Virus record (IMG/VR): IMGVR_UViG_3300031578_000399
Coordinates: 1-21,257 of that record
Reading direction: 5' to 3' (one strand)
DNA length: 21,257 nt
Source: a virus
Part shown: positions 1 to 7,730 of the stretch, in pieces
Layout: each line of letters starts with the position of its first letter
How positions within the stretch are numbered: position 1 is the stretch's first letter
Position numbers and translations under genes: made by a program
The notes under the pieces: generated by a model
Seen by the model: only the letters and a program-made list of their open reading frames with translations
Told to the model about the DNA's origin: nothing
Database searches by the model: none

Positions 1-1100
1 AGATCAATTATATCGCTTTCTGTCCAAGTAAGAGCATCGACTTCTGATTCGGTATAATATCTTCCATCATGATCTGCACTGGCAGCATGAGTGGAAATAT
101 CTGAATCTATTTCCGCCGACAAAGAGCCGCTAATAGTGTCTATTTGTAACTGGGTATAATATCTCGCATCTCCACGAGCTTGATCAAAGTACTGTGTATG
201 ATCATCGTCTTCTAGTCCCGTTAAAGCACCATGATCTGTTACACCGCCGCCTCCTCCAGCCGAGCCACTAATAGTAATTTCATCTTCAGCTGATCTTGTA
301 ATAGTTATATTATCACCTGCGACTATATTAAAAACATCTCCTGAAGTAATAGCATCTTTTTCGACACCATCTACAGCAAAAGACCAACTTTGATAATTGT
401 CCTTATTATCTATTTGATCTTGTAAAATTCCAGAAGCTGTATCAGCATATGAATAAGCTAAGTCTAAAGTAGCTGAATCGCCCTCAGAAATTTCAGCAGA
501 CAAAGATCCACTAATAGTATCAACCTCTGATTCAGTATAATATCTATCATCGTGAGCGTGTCCTAAACCAGATTTGCCGTCTATTTGATCTTGTAAAGTT
601 CCTGAAATTGTATCAACTTCAGCTTGAGTATATTTATCAAGATCAATTATATCCAATTCAATGTGGGCATGAAGGGTAGGAGAAAATCCTGTATGACCAG
701 ATGAACCATAATCAAGATTTTCTAATTGGCTATGATCAGTGACACCGCCAGTTGCGCCGCTGATAGTAATAGTTTCTAAATCCGAGGAAAGATAGATATT
801 ATCTCCTGCTACAAGGGACTTAAATTGTAAATCTGCGCCCACTTTAATAGAAAAAACACCTTCTCCTAACCCAATATTAGAAGCGGTGTTTGTTTGACCA
901 GTTCCACTAAGAGTATCTGCGTATTCTTTTGTAACTAAATGATTGGCTTCAGTTGGTAAAACTCCAGCCACAGTAGAAGTAAATCCTCTGCTGCCATCAA
1001 CAAGAATATATTGAGCATGATCATCATCTAATAATCCAGTAAGAGCGCCATGGTCAGATATTCCATCAGTACCCTGTTTTTTAGTTACTATTACACCCAT
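1..1100 (-). CDS. Repetitive phage fibre protein, C-terminus beyond window
   Basis: The frame is open from an ATG at 1100 to the left edge, giving about 366 residues with no stop, so the C-terminus is missing. It looks like a trimeric fibre or fibre-shaft protein of the virion. The motif DHGALTGLxDDDHxQY, common in phage structural proteins, occurs near residues 16-31 and again near 287-303. Two VAGDNI segments are each followed by a beta-rich stretch ending in TISG. Short shaft-like units containing VDTISG or IDTISG recur at least three times, and RYYT segments repeat too. No signal peptide or membrane segment is seen. The start has a modest AAGGTAGAG ribosome site and lies 18 bases after the preceding stop. 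Family level is fairly sure; whether it is a tail, neck or head fibre is not known. Confidence 0.85.
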   Translation of the reverse strand, partial: MGVIVTKKQGTDGISDHGALTGLLDDDHAQYILVDGSRGFTSTVAGVLPTEANHLVTKEYADTLSGTGQTNTASNIGLGEGVFSIKVGADLQFKSLVAGDNIYLSSDLETITISGATGGVTDHSQLENLDYGSSGHTGFSPTLHAHIELDIIDLDKYTQAEVDTISGTLQDQIDGKSGLGHAHDDRYYTESEVDTISGSLSAEISEGDSATLDLAYSYADTASGILQDQIDNKDNYQSWSFAVDGVEKDAITSGDVFNIVAGDNITITRSAEDEITISGSAGGGGGVTDHGALTGLEDDDHTQYFDQARGDARYYTQLQIDTISGSLSAEIDSDISTHAASADHDGRYYTESEVDALTWTESDIID

Positions 1101-1118
1101 ATATAAACTCTACCTTAT

Positions 1119-2006
1119 TTAGTCTATTAATACGCCAGTCAATCCACTCATCATATATTGTTTTATTAAAGCATCTAACATTTTTTTAAGGCGCAGTATA
1201 GTTTTATTTCTTTCCAGCAAACCAGGTGATGGATCATACATGGTTTGATCATCTCTAACTACAGCGCCATTATCAATCATATCAGTAGAAGTCATATTTT
1301 CCAATAAATCTATAGAAGCTTGTAAAATCAAATGGTCTTGAGTAACGGTAGAGCTTGTTAACCCTGGAGGTATCATAGTATCGCCATAGGCTTCATAAAT
1401 TTCTCTGTCAGAGAATTTAAAAGTATAATACCATATATTAATTATATCATTTTCTTCATCATTATTAAGAGTCCCACTAAATGTAAGATATTGATAACCT
1501 TGCACAACAGGATCACTTAAAAATATTTTTTCGTCACCATTTATTGATATATATACTGGCCATCCTTTTTCCCCAAGATCAACAGTATATCCATCTGAAT
1601 GAACCGAACAACTAGACTCATATTCATCAATATCATCAAGATATAAGCGAGATAGTCCTTTTAAATCACCAATATAACGCCTTATTTTTCTAACTATATT
1701 TTTTTCTGTTATACTAAAATCAATTTCATTTTGATAAGTAGGATAATGAAATAATTGTGATTCAGCACCATGTGCTGGATCAGATAAACTGCTTTCCTGA
1801 GCTGCAGACCAATATGATGACTTATACCATGTATCAGATGTACCAGCAACATGGCTATATGCATAAACAGATTTTCCCGCGACTAATGGTATATAAGCCA
1901 AATGAGTATAACTACCAAGCTCTTCATCAGATGTATAAAGTCTAATATGTGTAAATATAGCTATAATAACATCAATATTATCAACATAAATAGTTAGTTG
2001 TATCAT
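1119..2006 (-). CDS. Putative neck / head-tail connector protein
   Basis: A 295-residue protein that I do not recognise by a named motif. The N-terminal two thirds look beta-rich and aromatic, and the last third (about residues 225-285) looks helical, with a charged amphipathic segment around LLERNKTILRLKKML. There is no signal peptide and no clear membrane helix. A good ribosome site (AAGGAG, 6 bases before the ATG) supports the start. It lies between the capsid/neck genes and the fibre, where phages commonly encode connector, stopper or fibre-attachment proteins, so a virion role is inferred from position only. Alternatives are a baseplate or fibre-anchor protein. Confidence 0.6.
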   Translation of the reverse strand: MIQLTIYVDNIDVIIAIFTHIRLYTSDEELGSYTHLAYIPLVAGKSVYAYSHVAGTSDTWYKSSYWSAAQESSLSDPAHGAESQLFHYPTYQNEIDFSITEKNIVRKIRRYIGDLKGLSRLYLDDIDEYESSCSVHSDGYTVDLGEKGWPVYISINGDEKIFLSDPVVQGYQYLTFSGTLNNDEENDIINIWYYTFKFSDREIYEAYGDTMIPPGLTSSTVTQDHLILQASIDLLENMTSTDMIDNGAVVRDDQTMYDPSPGLLERNKTILRLKKMLDALIKQYMMSGLTGVLID

Positions 2007-2038
2007 AGTTAACTCCTTATTCTACTTCAATTCTGGGC

Positions 2039-2188
2039 TTAAGTTCTGTAGCTATTAATATTTTTACGATTTAATCCATAAAATATATTATATGTATTTA
2101 AGCTAAGCCATTTTTCTCTAATATTATCATATGAATATGTTATTCCATTTATAACTTTATGTCTACTAATAATGTTATCTCGCAGCAT
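2039..2188 (-). CDS. Small fibre-like protein (49 aa)
   Basis: A short gene starting with ATG at 2188 and ending with TAA at 2039-2041. A ribosome site (AGGA) lies about 8 bases upstream and the gene fills an otherwise empty gap. The segment YSYDNIREKWLSLNTYNIFYG resembles the Y-D-x-x-R-x-K-W-L-S motif I associate with phage fibre proteins, which in longer proteins is followed by more repeats; that comparison is from memory. Here the protein stops just after the motif, so it may be a complete mini-protein or the remnant of a truncated fibre. Its position beside the neck and fibre genes fits a virion role. Confidence 0.55.
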   Translation of the reverse strand: MLRDNIISRHKVINGITYSYDNIREKWLSLNTYNIFYGLNRKNINSYRT

Positions 2189-2233
2189 ACAAATATCCTA
2201 TTATTTATATTAATTATTTTTTAATATTCAACT

Positions 2234-2566
2234 TTATCTATAATTAAATCTAGCAGATCTTTCATATATTTGAACATCTACTATACCAGAAGCGGTAGTA
2301 ATAATATATAATGGAGCATCCGTATTTTCCTCCCATATTTCACCATGAGCTATCTCATACCCTTCAGTAGCATAATCATCATCCACATCAGCTAATAAAT
2401 AAACACTATTAGTATTATCTAAATTTTTAATTCTGATAAAATTCCTTCTGCCCAATGGGTAAGCCGGTAAAAGTGTTGCGGTACCAGATACAACATCAAT
2501 AAGACTAAACTTAATAATATCTCTACTATCGTTTCTACCTATTTTATCATCAATAGTATATGTCAT
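2234..2566 (-). CDS. Small beta-rich virion protein
   Basis: A 110-residue protein predicted by eye to be almost all beta strand: alternating hydrophobic segments around FIRIKNLD, SVYLLADV, LYIITTAS and VDVQIYER. This looks like the small beta-sandwich proteins found between capsid and tail genes of many phages, where they serve as decoration, stopper or fibre-base proteins. The start has an AGGAG site 9 bases upstream. It lies downstream of a 152-residue virion-region protein and upstream of the 49-residue fibre-like gene. The exact role is unknown. Confidence 0.6.
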   Translation of the reverse strand: MTYTIDDKIGRNDSRDIIKFSLIDVVSGTATLLPAYPLGRRNFIRIKNLDNTNSVYLLADVDDDYATEGYEIAHGEIWEENTDAPLYIITTASGIVDVQIYERSARFNYR

Positions 2567-2590
2567 TTTATTATGCTCCTATATCAATAA

Positions 2591-3049
2591 TTATCTTCTA
2601 GAAAGCTCTAATTCTACAATTCTTTTTCTAAGCATACGACATAATGTATCTTTGTTTGCTAGTTGATTAGCACTTTGGAGTGCGTATTTAAGAAGATTTA
2701 AATTAGTAAACTTTGGCAATTTTTCACGAGCTTCTCTAACAGAAAAATTAGCAATTTCATCTACTTCTGATTCTTTTTTAACATATGGAACAACAACTTC
2801 GGCTGCTTCTTCCTTATCTTTTATAGTTTCAGCTTCTGAAGGATCCTCCTCATAAACTATTTGCCATATATCTCTATTTGTCAATTTAACATTTTTAAGC
2901 CACATTACAAAAGGCTTGCCTTCTTCTAATTCATGCTTTTTACCATATTGCTCATATAAAACATCTAAACCTACAGTTTGGCCTGGGCCAATCTGCCTTT
3001 TCATTGCATGTCTCCACATAGGAGTTCTATTTTTAATATAACCTTTCAT
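2591..3049 (-). CDS. Conserved-looking head-region protein, unknown function
   Basis: I place the start at the ATG at 3049 (152 residues, beginning MKGYIKNRTPMW). It is preceded by GAGGAAAAGG, whereas the upstream ATG at 3112 would overlap the previous gene's end and lacks a ribosome site. The N-terminal 60 residues look like a compact globular domain with a proline/glycine-rich turn (IGPGQTVGL). A charged acidic linker lies around residues 70-100. The C-terminal 50 residues (from about FSVREAREKL) form a basic helical region ending in RKRIVELELSRR. No enzymatic motif is visible. Its place just after the capsid gene suggests head completion or an accessory virion role. Confidence 0.6.
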   Translation of the reverse strand: MKGYIKNRTPMWRHAMKRQIGPGQTVGLDVLYEQYGKKHELEEGKPFVMWLKNVKLTNRDIWQIVYEEDPSEAETIKDKEEAAEVVVPYVKKESEVDEIANFSVREAREKLPKFTNLNLLKYALQSANQLANKDTLCRMLRKRIVELELSRR

Positions 3050-3068
3050 TACCTTTTCCTCCTCAAAT

Positions 3069-3404
3069 TTAATTGTCGTCCTTGTCCAAAAAAACAACAT
3101 GATTGGAATCAATTCTATCTATAATAAAATGTAATATATTAGATAACCTATGAAAAATTATTCCTATAAAAAATAACGTCAGCGGTAGAGGCAATACATT
3201 TATATTATATAAATATAACATAGCTACACAAAACATACCTACCCATACTGACGTACAATAAGGACAGTCCAGTAATCTATATATAAATTTATTATGTTTA
3301 TTAAAAAATCCTCTAACAGGTTCAAACAAAACAGATTTACTTAAAATATTAGTAATAGATTCTATTAATATAATAATAGCTAATATTTGTAAAATTAAAT
3401 TCAT
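3069..3404 (-). CDS. DUF1360-family small membrane protein
   Basis: A 111-residue protein with an N-terminal hydrophobic helix (about residues 2-18) and further hydrophobic segments around 50-66 and 72-93. The motif LLDCPYCTSVWVGMF (C-P-x-C-x-x-x-W) is the hallmark I associate with DUF1360, a family of small membrane proteins of unknown function found in Bacillus-type bacteria and their phages. The start has GAGG 6 bases upstream. It follows the major capsid gene across a strong hairpin, so it may be expressed less than the capsid protein. A membrane protein inside a virion block is unexpected; a role in lysis, exclusion or envelope modification is possible but unproven. Confidence 0.75.
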   Translation of the reverse strand: MNLILQILAIIILIESITNILSKSVLFEPVRGFFNKHNKFIYRLLDCPYCTSVWVGMFCVAMLYLYNINVLPLPLTLFFIGIIFHRLSNILHFIIDRIDSNHVVFLDKDDN

Positions 3405-3422
3405 ATTGTCCTCATAATAATC

Positions 3423-3456
3423 TATATAGCGCCCTACAAAAGTAAGGCGCTATATA
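3423..3456. terminator. Strong hairpin downstream of the capsid gene
   Basis: An 11-base perfect inverted repeat (tatatagcgcc / ggcgctatata) encloses a 12-base loop, in which three more pairs around an AAAA/TTTT core are possible after one mismatch. It begins 10 bases after the major capsid stop codon in the direction of transcription. No U-run follows on the minus strand, so it is not a canonical intrinsic terminator. A partial terminator, RNA-processing site or 3' stability hairpin for the capsid message is more likely. It shares the words GTAGGGCGC and CGCCTTAC with the hairpin cluster near 19921-19987. Confidence 0.7.
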
Positions 3457-3465
3457 TCATATACA

Positions 3466-4536
3466 TTATAAGCTTCTGTCAATAACACCAATTCCTAACA
3501 TACGAGAATCCAAGCATGCAAATCCAATTTCTTCCCAACCAAAGAAACCTTGTTTCTGCAATCTTAGAAGAACTGGATCATCATGCGCTTCGTAGTCTTT
3601 ACGAATAGGCATAACAAGCGAATCATTAACACTACGGTCAAAACCAATAATCTGGGTTTCACCAAGGGTATCTACTGTGCCATCAGCAGCAGTACTATTA
3701 CCATTAGTAATTGTATATTGATTAAAAGCATGGCCTGAATCAGCTATGAATTTACCATAAGATGAGCCATAATCATTAATATTATACAAACCAGTAGCGC
3801 CAAGATGTTGAATTTCATGAAGTGTTACATTCCAGATACTTCCCATGCCAGCAGCCTGAAAAATTTCTCTTCTTGTCACTGGATCGATATCTGTGTCTGT
3901 CCATTCACGAATATCAGCAGCATCTTCAGGAGAAACATATAGATCCGTAAGTGTACGGCCTATTCTCTTGAAACCAACTATCATCTTGTTAATAAGTTCT
4001 TTTGACAAATATCCAGCACCAGTAGATGCTGGATTAATTTCATAAATAGGGGCGGGACGTGAACCTAGAAGTCCCTTACCAGAAAATGATGAAGTAGCAG
4101 CAGGTAGAATAACTCTCCAACCGCACTCTTCTTCATAATCAGCTAATCCTTTAGCAGCTTTCTCAGCAGCTCTCTGAGGAATATCGATTCTTGAATCTCT
4201 GGCATAAGTTATTTTCCAATCACCAGAAGCATCGATCGTAAATGTAGGTACATATACTTCCTCTCCGATTCCTTCAATAAAATTCTGAGCCACGTATCCT
4301 AAGCCAGGAAGTACCCATACCGGAATTTCAAAATCTTCGGCAACCGGATATGATGCCTGGGCTCCAGGACCAAGTCTCTCAACCGCAAAGAGTTCTCTCA
4401 TAATAGAATCTCTTTCGATTGCTTGAAGGATTGGAGTAGTTAGAGCAGCAGCAAAAGTTCTATATGCAGCAATACCTTCTGGAGTATTGATAGCTGCAGT
4501 AGCCTTGAAAAGTATTTGCATTTCTTTTCTATCCAT
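3466..4536 (-). CDS. Major capsid protein (HK97-fold-like)
   Basis: I start it at the ATG at 4536 (356 residues, MDRKEMQILFK). A GGGAGG lies 12 bases upstream, while a TTG at 4560 has no ribosome site. The protein forms the head shell. It has features of HK97-type capsid proteins: a helical N-arm (residues 1-50), then SYPVAEDFEIPVWVLPG and an extended beta region, and a C-terminal domain with a DLYVSPEDAADIREW segment like the P-domain/A-domain boundary of such proteins, followed by QIIGFDRSVNDSLVMPI and an FFGWEEIGFACLD end. The gene order portal, protease, scaffold, decoration, capsid supports this. The hairpin right after it fits a highly expressed gene. Confidence 0.85.
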   Translation of the reverse strand: MDRKEMQILFKATAAINTPEGIAAYRTFAAALTTPILQAIERDSIMRELFAVERLGPGAQASYPVAEDFEIPVWVLPGLGYVAQNFIEGIGEEVYVPTFTIDASGDWKITYARDSRIDIPQRAAEKAAKGLADYEEECGWRVILPAATSSFSGKGLLGSRPAPIYEINPASTGAGYLSKELINKMIVGFKRIGRTLTDLYVSPEDAADIREWTDTDIDPVTRREIFQAAGMGSIWNVTLHEIQHLGATGLYNINDYGSSYGKFIADSGHAFNQYTITNGNSTAADGTVDTLGETQIIGFDRSVNDSLVMPIRKDYEAHDDPVLLRLQKQGFFGWEEIGFACLDSRMLGIGVIDRSL

Positions 4537-4572
4537 AACCTTAACTATCCTCCCATTCAAGTAGTTTTGGAC

Positions 4573-4590
4573 GCACTCTAATTATAGTGC
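4573..4590. other. Small hairpin / possible promoter upstream of capsid gene
   Basis: GCACT and AGTGC form a 5-base stem around an 8-base AT-rich loop in the 75-base gap between the decoration-like gene and the capsid start. On the minus strand the same stretch contains TATAAT, which could be a -10 element for extra capsid transcription, but I see no -35 at 16-18 bases. Either a weak mRNA hairpin or a capsid-specific promoter; neither is well supported. Confidence 0.3.
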
Positions 4591-4611
4591 ATTAATCCAT
4601 AATTCATTTAA

Positions 4612-5208
4612 TTATATCAACAGCTTAATCCTGATAGGATAAAGTGTAGTATTCTGAGTAGTAGCGTAAACCTGTGGAGCACTGGCGCCTTTAACAACTC
4701 TAGCAACCACATCAGTAACATTAGTAAGATATGTGCCATTAGTTACTCTTGAATAACCATCACCAGCAGTATAAAGCCGCTCACCAGGAAGCATAGGATC
4801 GGTATTAGGAGTATCAACAGTATAATGAACTGTATCCCAAATACCTAGATGAGCCACGCCAACAGGAGCTTGTTTAGTTCCATTAATATTACCACTGGAA
4901 TCATATGATGGTTGGGCAATAACGTCAGAAGATCCAAGATCCCCAGGCATCATAAAACCAGTAGGATGAACATTATGGTATCCCATTTTAACTTTTTGCA
5001 TTAAGAATCCAAAAGGCATTCTTTCCTCTGTATCTGAAGGAGCAACAGTACTATAAATGTTAACAATAGCATCCTGATTAGTAGCAGTACTAACAAGATA
5101 ACATACGGAACCAGCATAAGCTACCACACCACCAACGCCACCAGTTCCGCTAGTTGTAGCGAACTGACAAAATTGGTTTTCCACAACGGAATGTCTAGGA
5201 ATAAACAT
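4612..5208 (-). CDS. Putative head decoration protein
   Basis: A 198-residue protein lying between scaffold and major capsid genes, the usual place for a decoration (head-stabilising) protein. It is glycine-, serine-, threonine- and valine-rich, with many short beta strands (for example GVGGVVAYAGSVCYLV and VTDVVARVVKG) and a GERLYTAGDGYSR segment resembling decoration-type proteins, where a G-D/E-x-L-Y turn is common. There is no enzymatic motif and no membrane segment. The start has AAGGAGG 10 bases upstream. Assignment rests on position and composition; a minor capsid or vertex protein is the main alternative. Confidence 0.6.
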   Translation of the reverse strand: MFIPRHSVVENQFCQFATTSGTGGVGGVVAYAGSVCYLVSTATNQDAIVNIYSTVAPSDTEERMPFGFLMQKVKMGYHNVHPTGFMMPGDLGSSDVIAQPSYDSSGNINGTKQAPVGVAHLGIWDTVHYTVDTPNTDPMLPGERLYTAGDGYSRVTNGTYLTNVTDVVARVVKGASAPQVYATTQNTTLYPIRIKLLI

Positions 5209-5244
5209 AATTACATTTCCTCCTTAACATATTTTTTTAAAGAA

Positions 5245-6015
5245 TTACTTGTTACCTTTCTGAGCCTTAATATTTTCCGCCATTTGACTACCCAACTCTT
5301 TATACTTAGCTACCAAATCCTTATTTGGTACAACTTCCATATTAAGAGCTGCAGCAACACTCTGCATCATATTAATAGCTACTTCAGAATCAGCAGCGTC
5401 CTTCTCATCTTCTTCAGATCCTTCTTTTTCATCTTCTTCATTGCCAGTAGCGTTAGCTCCTTGGTCAATTATAGAATCCGCTGTATGTTCAGATGCTTTT
5501 AATTCTGCAACAATAGCTTCTCTAATAGCAACAAGCTCGTCTTTGTAAGATATAAAATCCTCATCAGACATCTCTCGAATTTTGGAAGTCTGATCTTCAA
5601 TTACTTTATCATTAGTAGCAGCAATGCCAGATCCTTTTAATTCGCTAAATCTGGTTTCAGCCAATTTGTCTTTTTCCATTTTATCTATTTTTGACTCGGC
5701 TTCTTCTGCTCTTCTAATAATGTCAGCTTTTTCATTTTCAAGACCAGTTTTTTCTGTTTCAAGAGTTGTTTTTGCAAGTTCTAGCTCTTTAATTTTAGCT
5801 TCAAGAGTTAGAATAGTTTCATTAAGGCCTGAAATTTCTGCCACACTATCAGCAAGTTCTTGGTCTTTTGCCTCTAAAGACTCACTCAACTCATTAATAG
5901 TATCCGCAGACTTTGTCAAAGCCTTTTCCGTCTCTTTAATCATTTCAGACTCTTCTTTTTGCTTGAAAATGTCGTCAACGATCTTGGTGACATCATTACT
6001 AAGTTGATCACTCAT
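5245..6015 (-). CDS. Capsid scaffolding protein
   Basis: I start it at the ATG at 6015 (256 residues, MSDQLSNDV), which has a strong AAGGAGG nine bases upstream. A longer in-frame reading up to 6204 would overlap the preceding gene and add an implausible cysteine- and leucine-rich extension. Residues of about 15-125 form a long, highly charged coiled coil (E/K/L-rich heptads such as LEAKIKELELAK and LETEKTGLENEK). A very acidic linker around residues 180-205 (runs of EED and EKD) and a C-terminal helical segment follow. This is the classic build of a scaffold that guides capsid assembly through its C-terminus and is later removed, probably by the protease encoded two genes upstream. Confidence 0.8.
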   Translation of the reverse strand: MSDQLSNDVTKIVDDIFKQKEESEMIKETEKALTKSADTINELSESLEAKDQELADSVAEISGLNETILTLEAKIKELELAKTTLETEKTGLENEKADIIRRAEEAESKIDKMEKDKLAETRFSELKGSGIAATNDKVIEDQTSKIREMSDEDFISYKDELVAIREAIVAELKASEHTADSIIDQGANATGNEEDEKEGSEEDEKDAADSEVAINMMQSVAAALNMEVVPNKDLVAKYKELGSQMAENIKAQKGNK

Positions 6016-6056
6016 GAAGTTAAACCTCCTTAATGATTTTCTTATAACAGTAATAC

Positions 6057-6084
6057 TATATATATAACAACATTTATTTACCAA
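6057..6084 (-). promoter_or_regulatory. Possible promoter for scaffold/capsid genes
   Basis: The 130-base gap before the scaffold gene (6016-6145) is the longest non-coding stretch in the head block. On the minus strand it holds TTGGTA, 16 bases, then TATATA, about 40 bases before the scaffold start. The match to a sigma70-type promoter is modest in such AT-rich DNA. A separate promoter here would raise scaffold and capsid output over portal, which assembly requires. Confidence 0.28.
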
Positions 6085-6145
6085 TCTCTTAACTAATAAA
6101 ACAACCATTTCCTTTATTTTGTTATATATCAATTCTATATAATTA

Positions 6146-6547
6146 TTAATCCCAAACTTGATTAGAAGATGAGCTACCATATAAATCATCAGGAGCAGCA
6201 TCACCTAAAAATACATAAACGTCATAATGAACGACATCAGTAGCATTTTGCTGATGAAGTGTTAGCGTATTAAGAGTAGTATCTTTCTCAATATAATATC
6301 TACCAACCGCTTCATTATCCAATAATGTTGCCTGCACAACAGCTTCTGAAATCTTATAACCATGTATCTTAGTACCGCTGAGTATCTCTGCTGATTGGAC
6401 ACCAGATGCCAACGTTACAGTAGTTCCAAGTAAGAAAGGGACCCTGCGGCCATTACCTAAATTTCTGTAGATGATAGTCATATTATCATCACCATTAATT
6501 CTAACAACTTTAGGTGTATGTCCTTTGGTTCGTAGTGCTTGTGGCAT
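6146..6547 (-). CDS. Small beta-rich structural protein of the head block
   Basis: A 133-residue protein between protease and scaffold genes. The centre (residues 24-110) is rich in alternating hydrophobic strands (MTIIYRNL, RVPFLLGTTVTLA, DVVHYDVYVFLGD), suggesting a beta-sandwich. The C-terminus is a serine-rich tail ending in NQVWD. The start has AAAGGAGG 8 bases upstream. I recognise no family. Position suggests a head protein such as a decoration or fibre-base subunit; the protease-to-scaffold slot is an unusual place for one. Confidence 0.55.
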   Translation of the reverse strand: MPQALRTKGHTPKVVRINGDDNMTIIYRNLGNGRRVPFLLGTTVTLASGVQSAEILSGTKIHGYKISEAVVQATLLDNEAVGRYYIEKDTTLNTLTLHQQNATDVVHYDVYVFLGDAAPDDLYGSSSSNQVWD

Positions 6548-6563
6548 GAGCGATTACCTCCTT

Positions 6564-7679
6564 TTATTTTTTATTTCTTTTTAAAACTTCCTTTAATTCC
6601 ACCAACAAACTACTTCTTCGATCCTTTCCCTCTGATTCTTTTAATTTTGATTCAATATAATTTTTTGCCTGTCTTTCAATTTGACGTCTAAGACAGTTAG
6701 GATCAGTCACATCTCGTGAACTGGATGTACATCCTTTATCATATAAAGCACACCAATCTTCATGAAGAATTTTTGTATTTGGCCCCTCATACGTCGCATC
6801 AATAACTCTTTTCTTATAACTTACACAGATACCGACACTAGTTTGAGAACGAACATCCTCTATGCTTATATCTGATTTTTCCTGATCCTTTTTGTTACTA
6901 TCATTTACAATCTTTTCTTCAGTTTTAGAACTTATAATACCTTTATCAAGATCAATAATTATATCAGCTTCTTTTTCTTTAATTGTTTGCTTTTTAGCTG
7001 TTTCCAAAATTACAGATCTTGGATTTGCAGGATTTTTCACAAGGCCGCAACCAGAGAATAATAAGCCTCTTAACACTCTAGTCACTGTACCTTTTGCAAT
7101 CCCTTCTCCATTTTTTAAAATCTCAGCAATTTTTCCTATTATTTCAGATGCAAATCCTAATGATTCAGCTTCTTTTCTAGACATTATCACATTTCCAACT
7201 TTAATATCATAATCTTGGAAAAATGTTTCCATAGACAATTTCCATTTATTATCTACCACATCTTTAGCAAGCTCTGGAAATCTATTTCTATACAATATGC
7301 CAGCTATTAAAACATCCATTTCCATTCTGTCTAATTCTGATACACTCGTAGAAGCAAGTTCATTAATATCCAACAGGGTGCCATTTTTACCAATAAATTT
7401 ACTAGAATAAATATGTCCTACTATTTGATCTTCCGCATGTTCTATATCCAAAGCTTTATGATCAATAGTAGAAGAAGCTTTTACCATTTCTGAAGGTAGA
7501 AAATAAGCATGATTCAAATTTTCTCCGCTACTAACAAAAATGCCAGAAAAAAATAATAAATCTGGCGTTTTATTATCTGGAAATTCTATAATAGAAGCTA
7601 CTGATTTCCTAAGTTCATCTGTAGGCTCCATTATTCGTATATCAGCCTCAACAGTTATCGACTTAAATTTATCTTCCAC
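6564..7679 (-). CDS. Putative capsid maturation (prohead) protease with cysteine-bearing C-terminal extension
   Basis: A 371-residue protein with a GTG start, supported by AGGAGGGG upstream. Residues 1-225 look like a phage prohead serine protease: DIEHAEDQIVGHI carries the likely catalytic His81, and KLSMETFF carries the likely catalytic Ser149, in the order and spacing of the herpesvirus-assemblin-like prohead proteases; KNPANPRSVIL near 215-225 resembles the end of that domain. It would cut scaffold and capsid arms after assembly. Residues 226-275 are a charged linker. Residues 276-371 form an extra domain with Cys285, Cys310, Cys317 and Cys329 and a basic helical tail. Lying between portal and scaffold supports the role. 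The third catalytic residue was not identified. Confidence 0.7.
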   Translation of the reverse strand: MEDKFKSITVEADIRIMEPTDELRKSVASIIEFPDNKTPDLLFFSGIFVSSGENLNHAYFLPSEMVKASSTIDHKALDIEHAEDQIVGHIYSSKFIGKNGTLLDINELASTSVSELDRMEMDVLIAGILYRNRFPELAKDVVDNKWKLSMETFFQDYDIKVGNVIMSRKEAESLGFASEIIGKIAEILKNGEGIAKGTVTRVLRGLLFSGCGLVKNPANPRSVILETAKKQTIKEKEADIIIDLDKGIISSKTEEKIVNDSNKKDQEKSDISIEDVRSQTSVGICVSYKKRVIDATYEGPNTKILHEDWCALYDKGCTSSSRDVTDPNCLRRQIERQAKNYIESKLKESEGKDRRSSLLVELKEVLKRNKK

Positions 7680-7696
7680 AATAATCCCCTCCTATT

Positions 7697-7718
7697 AATA
7701 TAAGGATCCTTCTATATT
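7697..7718. other. Imperfect palindrome in the portal-protease gap
   Basis: A perfect 10-base palindrome AAGGATCCTT (7702-7711) is flanked by AATAT and ATATT arms with a two-base bulge. It lies in the 51-base gap between portal and protease genes, just upstream of the protease ribosome site. A TATAAT overlaps its left edge on the minus strand. It could be a small mRNA hairpin or an operator; no U-run follows it. Confidence 0.35.
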
Positions 7719-7730
7719 ATAATGGTTAGA

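Noticed and set aside
2015-2060. Alternative-frame C-terminus (LIATELKPRIEVE) overlapping the end of the 49-residue gene
   Set aside because: The frame is only about 17 codons long, closed by a stop just upstream and without a start codon; possible frameshift remnant but not supportable.
3050-3112. 21-residue N-terminal extension of the 152-residue head-region protein
   Set aside because: The ATG at 3112 overlaps the end of the DUF1360 gene and has no ribosome site; the ATG at 3049 does.
5173-5502. Plus-strand reading frame of about 109 codons
   Set aside because: It runs antisense to the scaffold and decoration-like genes, has low-complexity phenylalanine/isoleucine-rich composition and no ribosome site.
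6016-6204. N-terminal extension of the scaffold to 319 residues
   Set aside because: It would overlap the preceding gene and lacks a ribosome site, while the ATG at 6015 has AAGGAGG at good spacing.
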